This document shows, piece after piece, positions 1-9,237 of a stretch of 64,000 nucleotides of DNA. This stretch comes from Streptomyces sp. Tu 3180. Its GTDB lineage: Bacteria; Actinomycetota; Actinomycetes; Streptomycetales; Streptomycetaceae. Each line of letters starts with the position of its first letter. Positions within the stretch are counted from its first letter, which is position 1. Under the pieces are notes generated by a model. The model worked only from the letters and a program-made list of their open reading frames with translations. It did not search any database and was not told the DNA's origin. A program made the position numbers and the translations under genes. The stretch spans positions 186,001-250,000 of the forward strand of contig NZ_WOXS01000002.1 in NCBI RefSeq assembly GCF_009852415.1, in the 5' to 3' direction.

Positions 1-624
1 GGGGCCGGTCCCGTCGGGCTGATGGCGACCTACTCCGCCCTCCTCAAGGGCGCCGGCCGCGTCTGGACGGCCGACCACCAGCCCGACCGGCTGCGCAAGG
101 CGGAGGAGATCGGGGCCATCCCGATCAACACCGCGGAGCAGAACCCGGCGGAGGTCGTCAAGGAGGCCACCCTCGGTCTGGGTGCCGACAACGGATGCGA
201 GTGCGTCGGCTACCAGGCACACGACCCCCAGGGGCACGAGGACGCCAGCCTCACGCTCAACGGCCTGATCGACTCGGTCAGGTTCACCGGCGACATCGGT
301 GTGGTGGGTGTGTTCCTGCCCCAGGATCCCGGTGGCACGGAGGCTCAGGGAGAGTGGGAGGCACAGGGCAAGGTTCCGATCGACTTCGGGATGATGTGGT
401 TCAAGGGCCAGCACATGGGGACCGGGCAGGCGCCAGTGAAGAAGTACAACCGGGCGCTGCGGGATCTGATCGCCGGCGGGAAGGCGAAGCCGAGCTTCGT
501 CGTCTCCCACGAGCTGAGCCTGGACGAGGCCCCCACCGCCTACGAGCACTTCGACGCCCGTGACGAGGGCTGGACCAAGGTGGTCCTGCATCCCGACGGA
601 CACGGCAACGGCCACAAACAGTAG
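1..624 (+). CDS. Zinc-dependent alcohol/formaldehyde dehydrogenase, C-terminal part (5' end outside window)
   Basis: The reading frame is open from base 1 and ends at TAG 622-624, so only the C-terminal 207 residues are present. It begins inside the Rossmann NAD-binding motif (GAGPVGLM) and continues with an acidic residue after the second strand (ADHQPDR) that suits NAD(H) binding. The rest matches the cofactor and C-terminal lobe of medium-chain dehydrogenases related to glutathione-independent formaldehyde dehydrogenase. The zinc ligands would lie upstream of the window. It resembles the complete dehydrogenase at 2001-3176, so the locus carries two paralogues on the same strand. Substrate is unknown. 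Confidence 0.85.
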   Translation, partial: GAGPVGLMATYSALLKGAGRVWTADHQPDRLRKAEEIGAIPINTAEQNPAEVVKEATLGLGADNGCECVGYQAHDPQGHEDASLTLNGLIDSVRFTGDIGVVGVFLPQDPGGTEAQGEWEAQGKVPIDFGMMWFKGQHMGTGQAPVKKYNRALRDLIAGGKAKPSFVVSHELSLDEAPTAYEHFDARDEGWTKVVLHPDGHGNGHKQ

Positions 625-687
625 GGGTCCCCAGGGCCGCCGTCCGCCTGCTCCCCCGAACCGGGCCGACCAACGAACGGAGTCCGA

Positions 688-705
688 CCCCGGCTCCGGC
701 CGGGG
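688..705 (+). terminator. GC hairpin downstream of the first dehydrogenase
   Basis: A perfect 7-bp stem (CCCCGGC / GCCGGGG) closes a TCCG tetraloop 64 bases after the stop codon. There is no T-tract, as is usual for Streptomyces terminators. It probably ends the upstream transcript. Confidence 0.4.
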
Positions 706-1065
706 CTGGACGGCCCGCGGTCGCCTGCGTTCCCGTCATACCCGAGCAGCGGCGACCCGTCCGCGTCCGGCCCGGTAGGACGGATGGCGGACCCTGACGC
801 CCGGCTTGACGGACGCGTACTCGACAGGCCGGATATGCATCCGCTCTTCGAATCGAACCATGGAGCCCGGTGCTGATGCTTGACAAGCCCTTGGCGCGCG
901 TCACGTCCAAGCCGTGACCGGACGACGGCGCCGCCGGCTTGGTGACGAGAACTGAGGGTTGAACACGGACCGCAGGGAAACGCCGGGTTCATTCGCTATA
1001 CGCGCTTCGTCCTCTCGTTCACGTGGCCCGCCTTCTGTTCACCTCACCGCATGCGGGGAGCACTC
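706..1065. other. Intergenic region, no gene seen
   Basis: No coding pattern is convincing on either strand. A TTCGAATC sequence near 850 looks like a tRNA T-loop but has no matching arms. The promoter of the SRPBCC-dehydrogenase pair should lie here, but no clear -35/-10 pair stands out. Confidence 0.4.
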
Positions 1066-2004
1066 ATGAAGACAGAAACCCGCTCCACCTCCCGCCTACG
1101 GCACGATTCGCTCGTACGTGGCCTCGGCTGGGCCAGCGCGCTCCTGGGCGTGCCTCAGGTTGCCGCCCCGGCGGGCTTCGCCCGGGCCTTGGGCGTGGAC
1201 GACACCTCCCGGCACCGCTCAGCCACGACCGCCGTGGGTGTGCGCGAGCTGGCGGCGGCGACCGGGCTGCTGGGGCGGCCGCATCCGGCCTGGCTCTGGG
1301 GCCGCGTCGGTGGCGACCTCATGGACCTGACGATGCTGACCCGGGCCCTGAAGAACCACAACGGCCGCGGCCTCGGCCGCACCGTTGCCGCGACCGCCGC
1401 GGTCACCGCCATCACCGCCACGGACGTCTACGCGGCCGTGACCCGCACCCGTAGGAGCGCCCCCATGGAACTGACCGCGGCCACCACTGTCACCCAGCCC
1501 CCGGACGAGGTCTATGGCCTCTGGAGTGACCTGGGGCGACTGCCGGACTTCATGGCGCACCTGGACGAGGTGCGCGTCACCGGCCCGCGCACCAGTCACT
1601 GGCGGGCCAGCGCGCCGTTCGGCAAGGCGGTCGAATGGGACGCCGAGACCACTCAGGACGTCCCCGGCCAGCTGATCGCCTGGCGGTCGGCGGAGGGTGC
1701 CGACATCGACAACTCCGGCGAGGTCCGCTTCGTGCCCGCCCCCGGCGGCCGGGGCACGGAGATCCGGGTGACCCTGCGCTACGACCTGCCGGGAGGAGCG
1801 TTGGGCAAGACCGCGGCGCGCTACTTTGGCGAGGAGCCGCACCAGCAGCTGGACGACGACCTGCGCCGCTTCAAGCAGATCGCCGAGACAGGCGAGGTCG
1901 TCCGTTCCGAGGGTGCACCCGGCGGCAAGCGGGCCCGCGGGGAGTTCCCGCAGCACCCGGCCCGACCGCTGACCGAGGGCGAACTGAAGGAGGCCCTGGC
2001 ATGA
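1066..2004 (+). CDS. SRPBCC-family (cyclase/dehydrase-like) protein with hydrophobic N-terminus
   Basis: 312 residues. The ATG at 1066 is preferred over an in-frame ATG at 1051 because a GGGGAG sits 6 bases upstream. Residues about 20-135 are hydrophobic and alanine-rich, suggesting membrane association. Residues about 140-270 form an SRPBCC/polyketide cyclase-like fold (starting TAATTVTQPPDEVYGLWSDL). This fold binds small hydrophobic ligands in a deep pocket and is common in Streptomyces proteins of unknown ligand. The C-terminus is charged. Its TGA overlaps the ATG of the following dehydrogenase (ATGA at 2001-2004), so the two are translationally coupled. Confidence 0.8.
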   Translation: MKTETRSTSRLRHDSLVRGLGWASALLGVPQVAAPAGFARALGVDDTSRHRSATTAVGVRELAAATGLLGRPHPAWLWGRVGGDLMDLTMLTRALKNHNGRGLGRTVAATAAVTAITATDVYAAVTRTRRSAPMELTAATTVTQPPDEVYGLWSDLGRLPDFMAHLDEVRVTGPRTSHWRASAPFGKAVEWDAETTQDVPGQLIAWRSAEGADIDNSGEVRFVPAPGGRGTEIRVTLRYDLPGGALGKTAARYFGEEPHQQLDDDLRRFKQIAETGEVVRSEGAPGGKRARGEFPQHPARPLTEGELKEALA

Positions 2005-3176
2005 AGGCGAACTGCTGGACGGGACGCAACTCGGTCGAGGTGCAGGACGTCCCCGAACCGTCGATCCTGAACCGCCGCGATGCCATCGTGAAGATCACCT
2101 CGACGGCGATCTGCGGCTCCGACCTCCACCTGGTCGACGGCTACGTCCCCACCATGGAAAAAGGCGACATTCTGGGCCACGAGTTCATGGGGGAGGTCGT
2201 CGAGGTCGGCCCCGGTATCAGCGGCGACAAACTGCGCGTCGGCGACCGGGTCGTCGTGCCCTTCCCCATCGCCTGCGGTGCCTGCGCGGCCTGCCGCGCG
2301 GAGCTGTACTCGTGCTGCGAGAACACCAACCCCAACGCCGGCATCTCGGAGAAGCTCTTCGGTCACCCCATCGCCGGCATCTACGGCTACTCCCACCTCA
2401 CCGGCGGCTTCGCCGGCGGCCAGGCAGAGTACGCCCGCGTGGTGCTAGCAGACGCCAACGCCCTCAAAATCGAGTCGGACCTCACCGACGAGCAGGTGCT
2501 GTTCCTGTCCGACATCCTGCCGACCGGGTACATGGGCGCCGACATGTGCGACATCCAGGAAGGTGACGTCGTCGCCGTCTGGGGTGCCGGTCCGGTCGGC
2601 CAGTTCGCCATGGACAGCGCCCGGGTCCTGGGCGCGGAGAAGGTCATCGCGATCGACAAGGAGAACTACAGGCTCGACATGGCCGCCGCCCAGGGCTACA
2701 CGACCATCAACTTCGAGGACACCGACGTACGGTCGGCGCTGCTGGAACTCACCGGCGGCCGGGGCCCCGACAAGTGCATCGACGCGGTCGGGTTGGAGGC
2801 CACACATGGTGCCTCCCACGTCCACCTCTACGACCGCGCCAAGCAGGCGGTCCGCTCCGAGACCGACCGGCCGCACGTCCTGCGCCAGGCCATCCTGTCC
2901 TGTCGGAGCGGCGGCGTGGTGTCGGTCATCGGCGTCTACGGCGGGCTGATCGACAAGTTCCCGGCGGGCGCGTGGATGAACAGGTCCCTGACCCTGCGGA
3001 CCGGGCAGTGCCATGTGCAGAGGTACATGAAGCCGCTGCTGGGTCTGATCGAACAGGGCAAGATCGACCCCACCAGGGTCATCACCCACCGGTTGCCCTT
3101 GACCGAGGCACCGACCGGCTACGACCTGTTCAAGAACAAGAAGGACCGCTGCGAGAAGGTCGTCCTCACACCGTGA
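2001..3176 (+). CDS. Zinc-dependent alcohol dehydrogenase, formaldehyde-dehydrogenase-like
   Basis: 391 residues, typical length for this medium-chain dehydrogenase group. The catalytic zinc site is visible as CGSD near residue 38 and GHEF near residue 62. The structural zinc motif follows as CGACAACRAELYSCC around residue 93. A Rossmann motif (WGAGPVGQFA) and the acidic AIDKENYR segment indicate NAD use. It is expected to oxidise an alcohol, or formaldehyde without glutathione. It is coupled by ATGA to the SRPBCC gene, and both follow a related dehydrogenase at 1-624, so this looks like an aldehyde or alcohol detoxification operon. The substrate is inferred only. Confidence 0.9.
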   Translation: MKANCWTGRNSVEVQDVPEPSILNRRDAIVKITSTAICGSDLHLVDGYVPTMEKGDILGHEFMGEVVEVGPGISGDKLRVGDRVVVPFPIACGACAACRAELYSCCENTNPNAGISEKLFGHPIAGIYGYSHLTGGFAGGQAEYARVVLADANALKIESDLTDEQVLFLSDILPTGYMGADMCDIQEGDVVAVWGAGPVGQFAMDSARVLGAEKVIAIDKENYRLDMAAAQGYTTINFEDTDVRSALLELTGGRGPDKCIDAVGLEATHGASHVHLYDRAKQAVRSETDRPHVLRQAILSCRSGGVVSVIGVYGGLIDKFPAGAWMNRSLTLRTGQCHVQRYMKPLLGLIEQGKIDPTRVITHRLPLTEAPTGYDLFKNKKDRCEKVVLTP

Positions 3177-3468
3177 GGGCAGCACCGATGAACTGCGGCA
3201 CCGTGTGTCGCCGACGCCGACGCCGACGAGACGGCCCGTAACCCGAGATGATCTAGGTCGGCGTAGCGGCTTTGGGCTGGAGTTTCAATGACCGGGTCAA
3301 GGCTGCGGTCGCCCTCCACCCGTGAGGACGGCACCTCGTCCCGGAGATCGTCTGTGCCTCAGCCGACGAAAGTCAGCCACGACGGCGGGCATGCCGACCG
3401 ATCAGGTGCGCGTGTGTCTCGCTGCAGCCCCACCGGCCTCAGCCACGCTGCCGGCTCTGTGGCCTTGC

Positions 3469-4671
3469 TCAGGCCGTCTGCGCGATGGGCGGTGTGGGGG
3501 TGAAGGCCCGGTCGTCGCGCAGGAGGGCCCACAACACACTGGTGCGGCGTCGTGCGAGGGCGATGACGGCTTGGACGTGTTTGCAGCCCTCGCCGCGTTT
3601 CTTGAGGTAGTAGTCCCGGTTGGGGCCGTCGCGGATGATGCTGGTCTGCGCGGAGAGGTAGAAGACTCTGCGCAGGCGGCGGCTGTATCGCTTGGGGCGG
3701 TGCAGGTTGCCGGTGCGGCGGCCGGAGTCGCGTGGGACGGGGACCAGTCCGGCGGCTGAGGCGAGGTGGCCTGCGTCGGTGTGGGCGGTCATGTCGCCCG
3801 CGGCGACGATGAACTCGGCTCCGAGGATGGGGCCCATGCCGGGCAGCGACTCGATGATCTCGGCTTGTGCGTGGGTGCGGAAGGCGTCACGGATCTGCCG
3901 GTCGAGGCGCTTGAGTCGGTCGTCCAGGGCCAGGATCTGCGTGGCCAGGTCGGCGACGATCTGTGCGGCGGCGTCTTCGCCGGGCAGGGCGGTCTGCTGG
4001 GCCTGGGCGGCTTCCATGGCCGTGGCGGCCACGCTGCCCGCGTCGCGAACCCCTCGATTGGCCAGCCAGGAGGTCAGGCGGGCCAGGCCGCGCCGGCGCA
4101 GGGCGGCCGGGGTCTGGTAGCCGGTCAGCAGCACCAGTGCGCCCTTGCGGGCCGAGTAGTCGAAGGCTCGCTCCAGGGCGGGGAACATGCCGGTGAGCAC
4201 GTCGCGGAGCCGGTTGACCGTTCGCACTCGGTCGGTGACCAGGTCGGTGCGGTGAGCGGTCAGGAGCGCGAGGTCGGCGGCCAGCTGTGCGGGGACGCCG
4301 ATGGTGGCGAAGTCCCGGCGGTGGCGGGCGGTTTCGGCGATGACATAGGCGTCGCGGGCATCCGTCTTGGCCTCGCCCCGGTAGGCGCCGGCCATGCGGT
4401 TGACCGTCCGGCCGGGCACGTAGACAGGCTGCTGCCCGTGGGCTGCCAGCAGCGCCAGCAGCAGTGCGGAGGACCTGCTGGAGATGTCCACCGCCCAGTG
4501 CACCTCTTCGGCCAGGTCCAGGATCCCGCCGAGTGCGGTCAGGATCGCCGACTCGTCATTTTCGATCTTCTCCGACCAGAGAGTCGCGCCGGTCTCGTCG
4601 ACCACCGCGGCCCAGTGATGGGCCTTGCCCGCGTCGATACCAACCCATATCCGGGCCCGTCGTTCGCTCAC
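3469..4671 (-). CDS. IS110-family transposase (DEDD plus serine type)
   Basis: 400 residues, full length. The N-terminal RuvC-like DEDD domain starts with GIDAGKAHHW and includes AKTDARDAYVIAE. A coiled central region leads to the Transposase_20 domain (ESLPGMGPILGAEFIVAAGD, then a conserved serine in PRDSGRR). No frameshift is seen, so the enzyme should be active. Members of this family recombine DNA with the help of an element-encoded bridge RNA, and a candidate lies upstream at 4891-4969. About 290 bp of non-coding DNA separates it from the dehydrogenase operon. Confidence 0.93.
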   Translation of the reverse strand: MSERRARIWVGIDAGKAHHWAAVVDETGATLWSEKIENDESAILTALGGILDLAEEVHWAVDISSRSSALLLALLAAHGQQPVYVPGRTVNRMAGAYRGEAKTDARDAYVIAETARHRRDFATIGVPAQLAADLALLTAHRTDLVTDRVRTVNRLRDVLTGMFPALERAFDYSARKGALVLLTGYQTPAALRRRGLARLTSWLANRGVRDAGSVAATAMEAAQAQQTALPGEDAAAQIVADLATQILALDDRLKRLDRQIRDAFRTHAQAEIIESLPGMGPILGAEFIVAAGDMTAHTDAGHLASAAGLVPVPRDSGRRTGNLHRPKRYSRRLRRVFYLSAQTSIIRDGPNRDYYLKKRGEGCKHVQAVIALARRRTSVLWALLRDDRAFTPTPPIAQTA

Positions 4672-4890
4672 GCGTCCCTCCCGCAGCCGAGTTGCTTTCC
4701 GTCGGCCCGTAGGACACCCCGTCGTCAGCTCCGTAAACAGCGACGCGTTCCGCGTATTTCAATCAGCGACCAGGGCGCCCCGAAGGGCCGGACGGCCACT
4801 CCAGCCGAGCCACGGTCGGCAAGCTGCTTTGAAGCCACATCCGGCCCTCCCGGGCCACCGAACAACTTACGGAGCTGCTTTGGGGCGAGT

Positions 4891-4969
4891 GATCATGGCC
4901 CCGTAAGCTTCCGGCGCGTCGGGCAGTCTGTGGACCTGCCCGGTGAAGCACGACGTTGGGGCCGTGATC
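4891..4969 (-). ncRNA. Candidate IS110 bridge RNA: nested stem-loop upstream of the transposase
   Basis: Three nested helices can be drawn: 4891-4902 with 4958-4969 (11 of 12 pairs), 4907-4911 with 4945-4949 (GCTTC/GAAGC), and 4920-4926 with 4936-4942 (CGGGCAG/CTGCCCG, 9-base loop). The region is non-coding and lies 220-300 bases upstream of the IS110 start codon, where IS110-group elements encode their bridge RNA. The structure is seen in the sequence. The RNA function is inferred from family knowledge. Confidence 0.45.
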
Positions 4970-5030
4970 TTCGAGGCTCGCGCCAAAGTGGGGGTCTGTC
5001 AAACGAGCGGTGTAAATCGGGTAGTTGGGG

Positions 5031-6354
5031 CTACTGGCGGGCTGCCGACAGGCGGCCGTCGAAGGTGATGTCGAAGGCGTTCAGCGCGGTCTTCCAGCGC
5101 ATGGTCCAGCGGGCCTGGCCCTTGCCGGTGGGGTCGAGGGACATGATCGCCATGTAGACGCGCTTCAGGGCGGCCTGCTCGTTGGGGAAGTGTCCGCGGG
5201 CCTTGACCGCCCGACGGATCCGCGCGTTCACCGACTCGATCGCGTTCGTCGTGCAGACGATCCGGCGGATCTCGGTGTCGAACCGCAGGAACGGGGTGAA
5301 CTCTCCCCCAGACTTCGTCCGGGGGCACCCCCACCCAGGCGTTCTCCCACAGCTTCACGATCGCCGGGTATTTCCGACCCCAGGCGTCGGCGAACTCGGC
5401 GAACCGCTCCAGGGCGGCCTCTTCGGTCGGCGCCGTATAGACCGGCTTCAGAAGCTTGGCGATCTTGTCCCAGTCCTGGCGGGCGGCATAGCGGAAGGAG
5501 TGCCGCAGCAGATGCACCACGCAGGTCTGCACGATGGTGCGGGGCCAGACGGTCTCCACCGCCTCGGGCAGGCCCCTGAGCCCGTCGCAGACCAGCATCA
5601 GCACGTCGCTGACGCCGCGGTTCTTGATCTCGGTGAGGATGTGCAGCCAGTGCTTGGCGCCCTCGCCGCCGTCGCCGGCCCACAGGCCCAGGATCTCCCG
5701 CCGGCCCTCGGTGGTGACGGCCAAGGCCACATAGATCGGCCGGTTGGCGACCGCACCGTCGCGGATCTTCACGTGGATGGCATCGATGAAGACCACCGGA
5801 CAGACGGCGTCCAGGGGCCTGCTCTGCCACTCGGCCATGCCCTCGAGAACCTTGTCGGTGATGGTGGAGATGGTCTGGCGGGAGACCTCGGCGCCATAGA
5901 CCTCGGTCAGGTGGGCCCGCACCTCGCCGGTGGTCAGGCCCTTCGCTGCCGGCGAGATGACCATCTCGTCGACACCGGTCAGGCGCTTCTGCCGCTTCTT
6001 GACGATCTTCGGCTCGAACGAGCCGTCCCGGTCGCGGGGCACGACGATCTCCACCGGCCCCACGTCGGTCAGCACGGTCTTGGAGCGTGTGCCGTTGCGC
6101 GAGTTGCCGCCGTTCTTGCCCGCCGGATCGTGCTTGTCATAGCCGAGATGGTCGGTGATCTCACCCTCCAGAGCGGACTCCAGCAGCCGCTTGGTCAGCT
6201 GCTGCAACAGCCCGCCCTCGCCGGTCAGCTGCAGGCCCTCGGCCTGGGCACGGCCCACCAGCTGGTCGTCCACGGCCTTCGCCGACACAGCCACTGCCGA
6301 CTCGGCAGCGTCCTGCTCGGCCACGTTCTCACTGGTCATCGATGCATCCTCCAT
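5031..6354 (-). pseudogene. IS256-family transposase, frameshifted by a 31-bp inserted repeat
   Basis: The reading frame runs from ATG 6354 through the first two catalytic aspartates (VFIDAIHVKIRDG and LMLVCDGLRGLPEAVE) to KLWENAW. There 31 bases (5304-5334) interrupt the gene and shift the frame. The remaining segment FTPFLRFDTEIRRIVCTTN, with the third catalytic residue in NAIESVNAR, continues in another frame to TAG at 5031. The product therefore lacks its catalytic glutamate unless ribosomes shift. The same 31 bases sit at the same codon in the second copy at 13787-13817. Confidence 0.85.
5304..5334. repeat. 31-bp GC palindromic repeat inserted in the IS256 transposase (copy 1)
   Basis: The core reads CCCCCAGACTTCGTCCGGGG and is flanked by a further CACCCCC. 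It can fold as an imperfect hairpin. It looks like the small C5/G5 palindromic repeats often seen between Streptomyces genes. It is identical to 13787-13817 on the other strand. Confidence 0.7.
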
Positions 6355-6602
6355 GATCGGGAGTTACACCGAACGATTTACAGTCCTCGGCACCTGATCG
6401 CCCCCGCCCTCTATCCCGCGACCGGTCCTATGTACTGGTCAAGCCCTATGTCGCCGGCCGAAAGCCTCAGACGCGGTGGAGGCGGGCAAGGCGCCTATTG
6501 AGGGTTATCCCGCAGACCCGTCCGCCCGGCATGGAGGCGGAGGTCGACTTCGGCGACGTGGGTGGTCGTGCAGCTGGCGGGAGAGCGTGCGAGGAGGAGA
6601 CC

Positions 6603-6995
6603 TCAAGCGGGCAGTTTCGTGTCGATGACGAAGCTGATTTCGATGACCTGGCCGGGCAAGGTCAGTTCAGGGACGCCCAGGACCGTGCTGGCTGGGCGGT
6701 GGTCGCCGAAGTACCCCAGGTTGCCCTCCGCCGTCGCTGCGGCGTTCTGCCGCAGGTTTACCACGTACAGGGTCTGCGAGACGATCTGGTTCCGGGTGGC
6801 GCCATAGTGGTCCAGGACCTTGTCCATGTTGGCGTAGGTCTGCTTGAGCTGGGCGGCGAAGTCGCCCGCGTGGAGGAACTCGCCTGCCTCATCGAACGAG
6901 AGCTGTCCAGAGACGTGGATCAGCTCGCCGGACTTGATCGCCTGTGAGTAGCCGAAGTCGCTCTCGGCCGGCACGTTGTAGTTGAAGACGTCCAT
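6603..6995 (-). CDS. RidA-family protein (YjgF/YER057c/UK114)
   Basis: 130 residues from ATG 6995. A longer upstream frame exists, but this start gives the normal family length and begins MDVFNYNVPAESDFGYSQAI, typical of RidA-like proteins. RidA homologues are small trimeric enzymes that hydrolyse reactive enamine/imine intermediates. Here the conserved segments are SGQLSFDE and VVNLRQ near the middle. The usual C-terminal Arg-Glu pair is not obvious (the end is VIEISFVIDTKLPA), so it may belong to a divergent subfamily. It is divergent from the HxlR regulator at 7106 with about 110 bp between, which suggests control by that regulator. Confidence 0.8.
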   Translation of the reverse strand: MDVFNYNVPAESDFGYSQAIKSGELIHVSGQLSFDEAGEFLHAGDFAAQLKQTYANMDKVLDHYGATRNQIVSQTLYVVNLRQNAAATAEGNLGYFGDHRPASTVLGVPELTLPGQVIEISFVIDTKLPA

Positions 6996-7034
6996 GGTGG
7001 CCACGGTGCGCGCCCTTCCGGTTTGCTCTCTTGT

Positions 7035-7049
7035 AGTTACTCGGAAACT
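7035..7049. promoter_or_regulatory. Candidate HxlR operator between ridA-like and hxlR-like genes
   Basis: AGTTACTCGGAAACT is an imperfect inverted repeat (AGTTnC...GnAACT) in the divergent promoter region. HxlR-type regulators usually bind such sites next to their own gene. The link is inferred from position and symmetry. Confidence 0.35.
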
Positions 7050-7105
7050 GTAGGAGAGTGAGGGCTGACCTGGAAGAACGCACTTTTCGGTGACTGAGGA
7101 ACCCA

Positions 7106-7489
7106 ATGGTGACCAAGCAACTGCTCAAGGGCCTGCCCGAGGACTCTGACCTGCGGCGCGCAGACTCCCTCGCGCGGGAGATCTTCTCGGACGTCGCCAA
7201 CAAGTGGGCGCTCCTGATCATCGAGGCGCTCGGCGAGCGCACCCTGCGCTTCAGCGAGCTGCGCAACGAGGTCGAGGGTGTTAGCCACAAGATGCTCACC
7301 CAGAACCTACGCATGCTGGAGCGCAACGGCCTGGCCGACCGGAAGGTGCACCCCACCGTGCCACCGCGAGTCGAGTACACCCTCACCGAGCCGGGCCGAG
7401 CCCTGCGCACCGCGGTTGACGCCATATGCGGCTGGACCCACCAGCACCTCGGTCACATCGAGAGTGCACGCGACCGTTTCGACGCCTGA
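7106..7489 (+). CDS. HxlR-family winged-helix transcriptional regulator
   Basis: 127 residues. The HxlR domain is clear: KWALLIIEALGERTLRFSEL, then GVSHKMLTQNLRMLERNGL as recognition helix, then the wing HPTVPPRVEYTLTEPG. HxlR proteins are dimeric one-component regulators that often control a neighbouring detoxification gene. The divergent RidA-like gene is the obvious target. No cysteine-based redox switch is apparent near the N-terminus. Confidence 0.88.
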   Translation: MVTKQLLKGLPEDSDLRRADSLAREIFSDVANKWALLIIEALGERTLRFSELRNEVEGVSHKMLTQNLRMLERNGLADRKVHPTVPPRVEYTLTEPGRALRTAVDAICGWTHQHLGHIESARDRFDA

Positions 7490-7679
7490 CGGGCACGCAG
7501 CGACACCTCGCGCGTTGCGCGATTCTTGATTGATCTCACGTTGGCGGCACCGACGTGGCCCGCGCTTCATCTGATCGGGCTACCGAGCCATTCTGTGCCG
7601 CACGTTCAAAAACAGACATGCCACAGGCGGCAGATCACCCCATGGACCTACTGCCATTTCTTGTGAACATTCATGAGTC

Positions 7680-8190
7680 TTAATGGTTTCCGCTGGTCAG
7701 CGAGGCGGCGAGCGGTGTGCCGTGCGGGCCGACGATCAGATGGTGCCGACTGTCCGGCCGTACCCGGTCGACCGGCGAAGGTCCGGGATGAGCCCTTTGA
7801 GGGCTCTGACGTGCGAAGCGTCGACCGCGGCGTTGTGCATGTCCAGCAGGCTGGCCTTCTGCAGTTCGGCGAGAAGGACGGTGTGAAGGCGGGGCCGGAC
7901 GTCGGCTTCGGTCCAGTCCTCCAATCGCCGCCAGGCCGTCACCCCGCTGCACCCAGCCCGCTCCGCAGGCGCATCCTTCCAGCTCATGCCCTTACACGGG
8001 ACATAGACGGTGCCACGCAGCGCGGCGCGGTCGTCCGTCGGCAACCGCCCGGGTACCGCCGTCGACGGGGAGGCCAGGGCGGGAGCAGCGGGGCGATGCG
8101 CTCCCACAGGTCATCAGGCACAAGACCATCCGACCTCGTAGAAGTCTGCCGTCGGCCCCGCCCACAGCCAAGCCCCCCATCAAGCTCATT
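7680..8190 (-). pseudogene. Decayed IS5-family transposase fragment
   Basis: Pieces of one IS5-type transposase occur in shifting frames: RLPTDDRAALRGTVYVPCKG, then ERAGCSGVTAWRRLEDWTEA, LHTVLLAELQKASLLDMHNA with AAVDASHVRALKG, and finally HHLIVGPHGTPLAASLTSGN. The last catalytic block and both ends are missing. It is a non-functional remnant. Confidence 0.75.
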
Positions 8191-8316
8191 CTGAAATGGT
8201 CAGTTCGCCCCCGGCGGCTGCTCCTGCACCGAGCGCCGCCGGAGACTCTCCATACCGCTCGTCCAGCGAATCCCGCCCTGGCGGTGGTGACATCTCGGGT
8301 CAGCGTCCTGCGGGTG

Positions 8317-9168
8317 TCACGGGTTCCAGGTCATGGTGGCGTAGACCCGGTCGAAGCGTCCCGCGGCCAGGTCCTGCCGGGCGATCGACCAGGAGTAGAG
8401 GGCCATCTCCAAACCGTCGAGCCCATGCACCCACTGGGCGAGGCACACCCAGTCCTCGGGACGTACGTCCGTGTCGGGCGCGGGTAGTTCGCCTCGGGCC
8501 ACCGCTCGTGCCGCCTCCCGCCCGGCCGCCACGCTGGGGTCCTCCGCCCAGTGCTCGTCCTCGGCGTATCCGCCCAGCTGCAGTCCGAGGCCGATGCCCT
8601 CGCCCGGCATCTCCGTCCATACCTCGATCAGTTCGTGTGCGTGGGGGTGTTCCGGGTGATCCACGCAGTGCAAAGGCTGCCCGGGAGCGTAGACCGAGGT
8701 GTAGTACGGCAGGGAGACGTCGGTGCTCAGGCGGAGCAGCCCTTCCGGGAAATCCGTTTCGTGCGGGTAGTTCTTCCATTCCGGGTCGAGGTCCACGGGG
8801 CGTTCCTCGACGGGCGTACCGGCGGGGATGTGGAGCGCACTACCCAGGTTTCCTTCCCCGATCCGGTCGGGGTCGGGGTCGGCGAACAGCAGCAGGTGGC
8901 CGTCGACGGGCAGGTCGAGGTCGGTCGCTGTTGCGGGCAGCGCGGCGAGGTCGATGGTGGCGGCGAGCTTGCACCACGGGTCGGGGGCGTCCGCGGGGAG
9001 CATGAGGGGTCCGCCGAGTCGGCCCACCACCGGCCCGTCCCCCCTGGTGCCCAGAAAGGCACAGGGGCGGGCGAGGTCCGTCCACCGTGCGATGTCGTCC
9101 GGGGGGATGCCCTCCGCGAGGGCCCTCTCACGGAACTCACTCAGTATGTCCGGCATTTCAGGGGGCAT
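8317..9168 (-). CDS. DUF1963/YwqG-like protein
   Basis: 283 residues from ATG 9168. This start is preferred to one 42 bases upstream because AAGGAG lies 7 bases before it. The sequence has the features of the DUF1963 (YwqG) family: PCAFLGTRGDGPVVGRLGG near residue 35, the hydrophobic LLLFADPDPDR strand near residue 90, and the late GYAEDEHWAEDP and LGLQLGGY blocks. The family has no proven biochemical role, and some members lie beside SUKH immunity genes. A SUKH protein lies 2.2 kb away at 11394. No signal peptide is seen, so it should be cytoplasmic. Confidence 0.7.
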   Translation of the reverse strand: MPPEMPDILSEFRERALAEGIPPDDIARWTDLARPCAFLGTRGDGPVVGRLGGPLMLPADAPDPWCKLAATIDLAALPATATDLDLPVDGHLLLFADPDPDRIGEGNLGSALHIPAGTPVEERPVDLDPEWKNYPHETDFPEGLLRLSTDVSLPYYTSVYAPGQPLHCVDHPEHPHAHELIEVWTEMPGEGIGLGLQLGGYAEDEHWAEDPSVAAGREAARAVARGELPAPDTDVRPEDWVCLAQWVHGLDGLEMALYSWSIARQDLAAGRFDRVYATMTWNP

Positions 9169-9237
9169 GGGAAGTCTCCTTGCGGCCAAGTCGGTTCGAC
9201 AGGGGATCACGCCGGGTGAGGGGTGGATCGCGGGCGG

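Larger units (their letters stand above)
4992..6387 (-). mobile_element. IS256-family insertion sequence
   Basis: The ends carry imperfect inverted repeats of about 25 bp: GTCTGTCAAACGAGCGGTGT reading in from 4994, and GACTGTAAATCGTTCGGTGT reading in from about 6385. Between them lies one transposase gene on the minus strand. No 8-9 bp target duplication is visible, so a neighbour may have been rearranged. A diverged 5'-truncated copy lies at 13258-14130. Confidence 0.8.

Noticed and set aside
840..870. Possible tRNA (TTCGAATC T-loop-like sequence)
   Set aside because: No flanking T-stem, anticodon arm or acceptor pairing can be formed on either strand.
3220..3240. CRISPR- or microsatellite-like array (GCCGAC repeats)
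   Set aside because: Only three or four 6-bp units; no spacers or longer repeat anywhere in the window.
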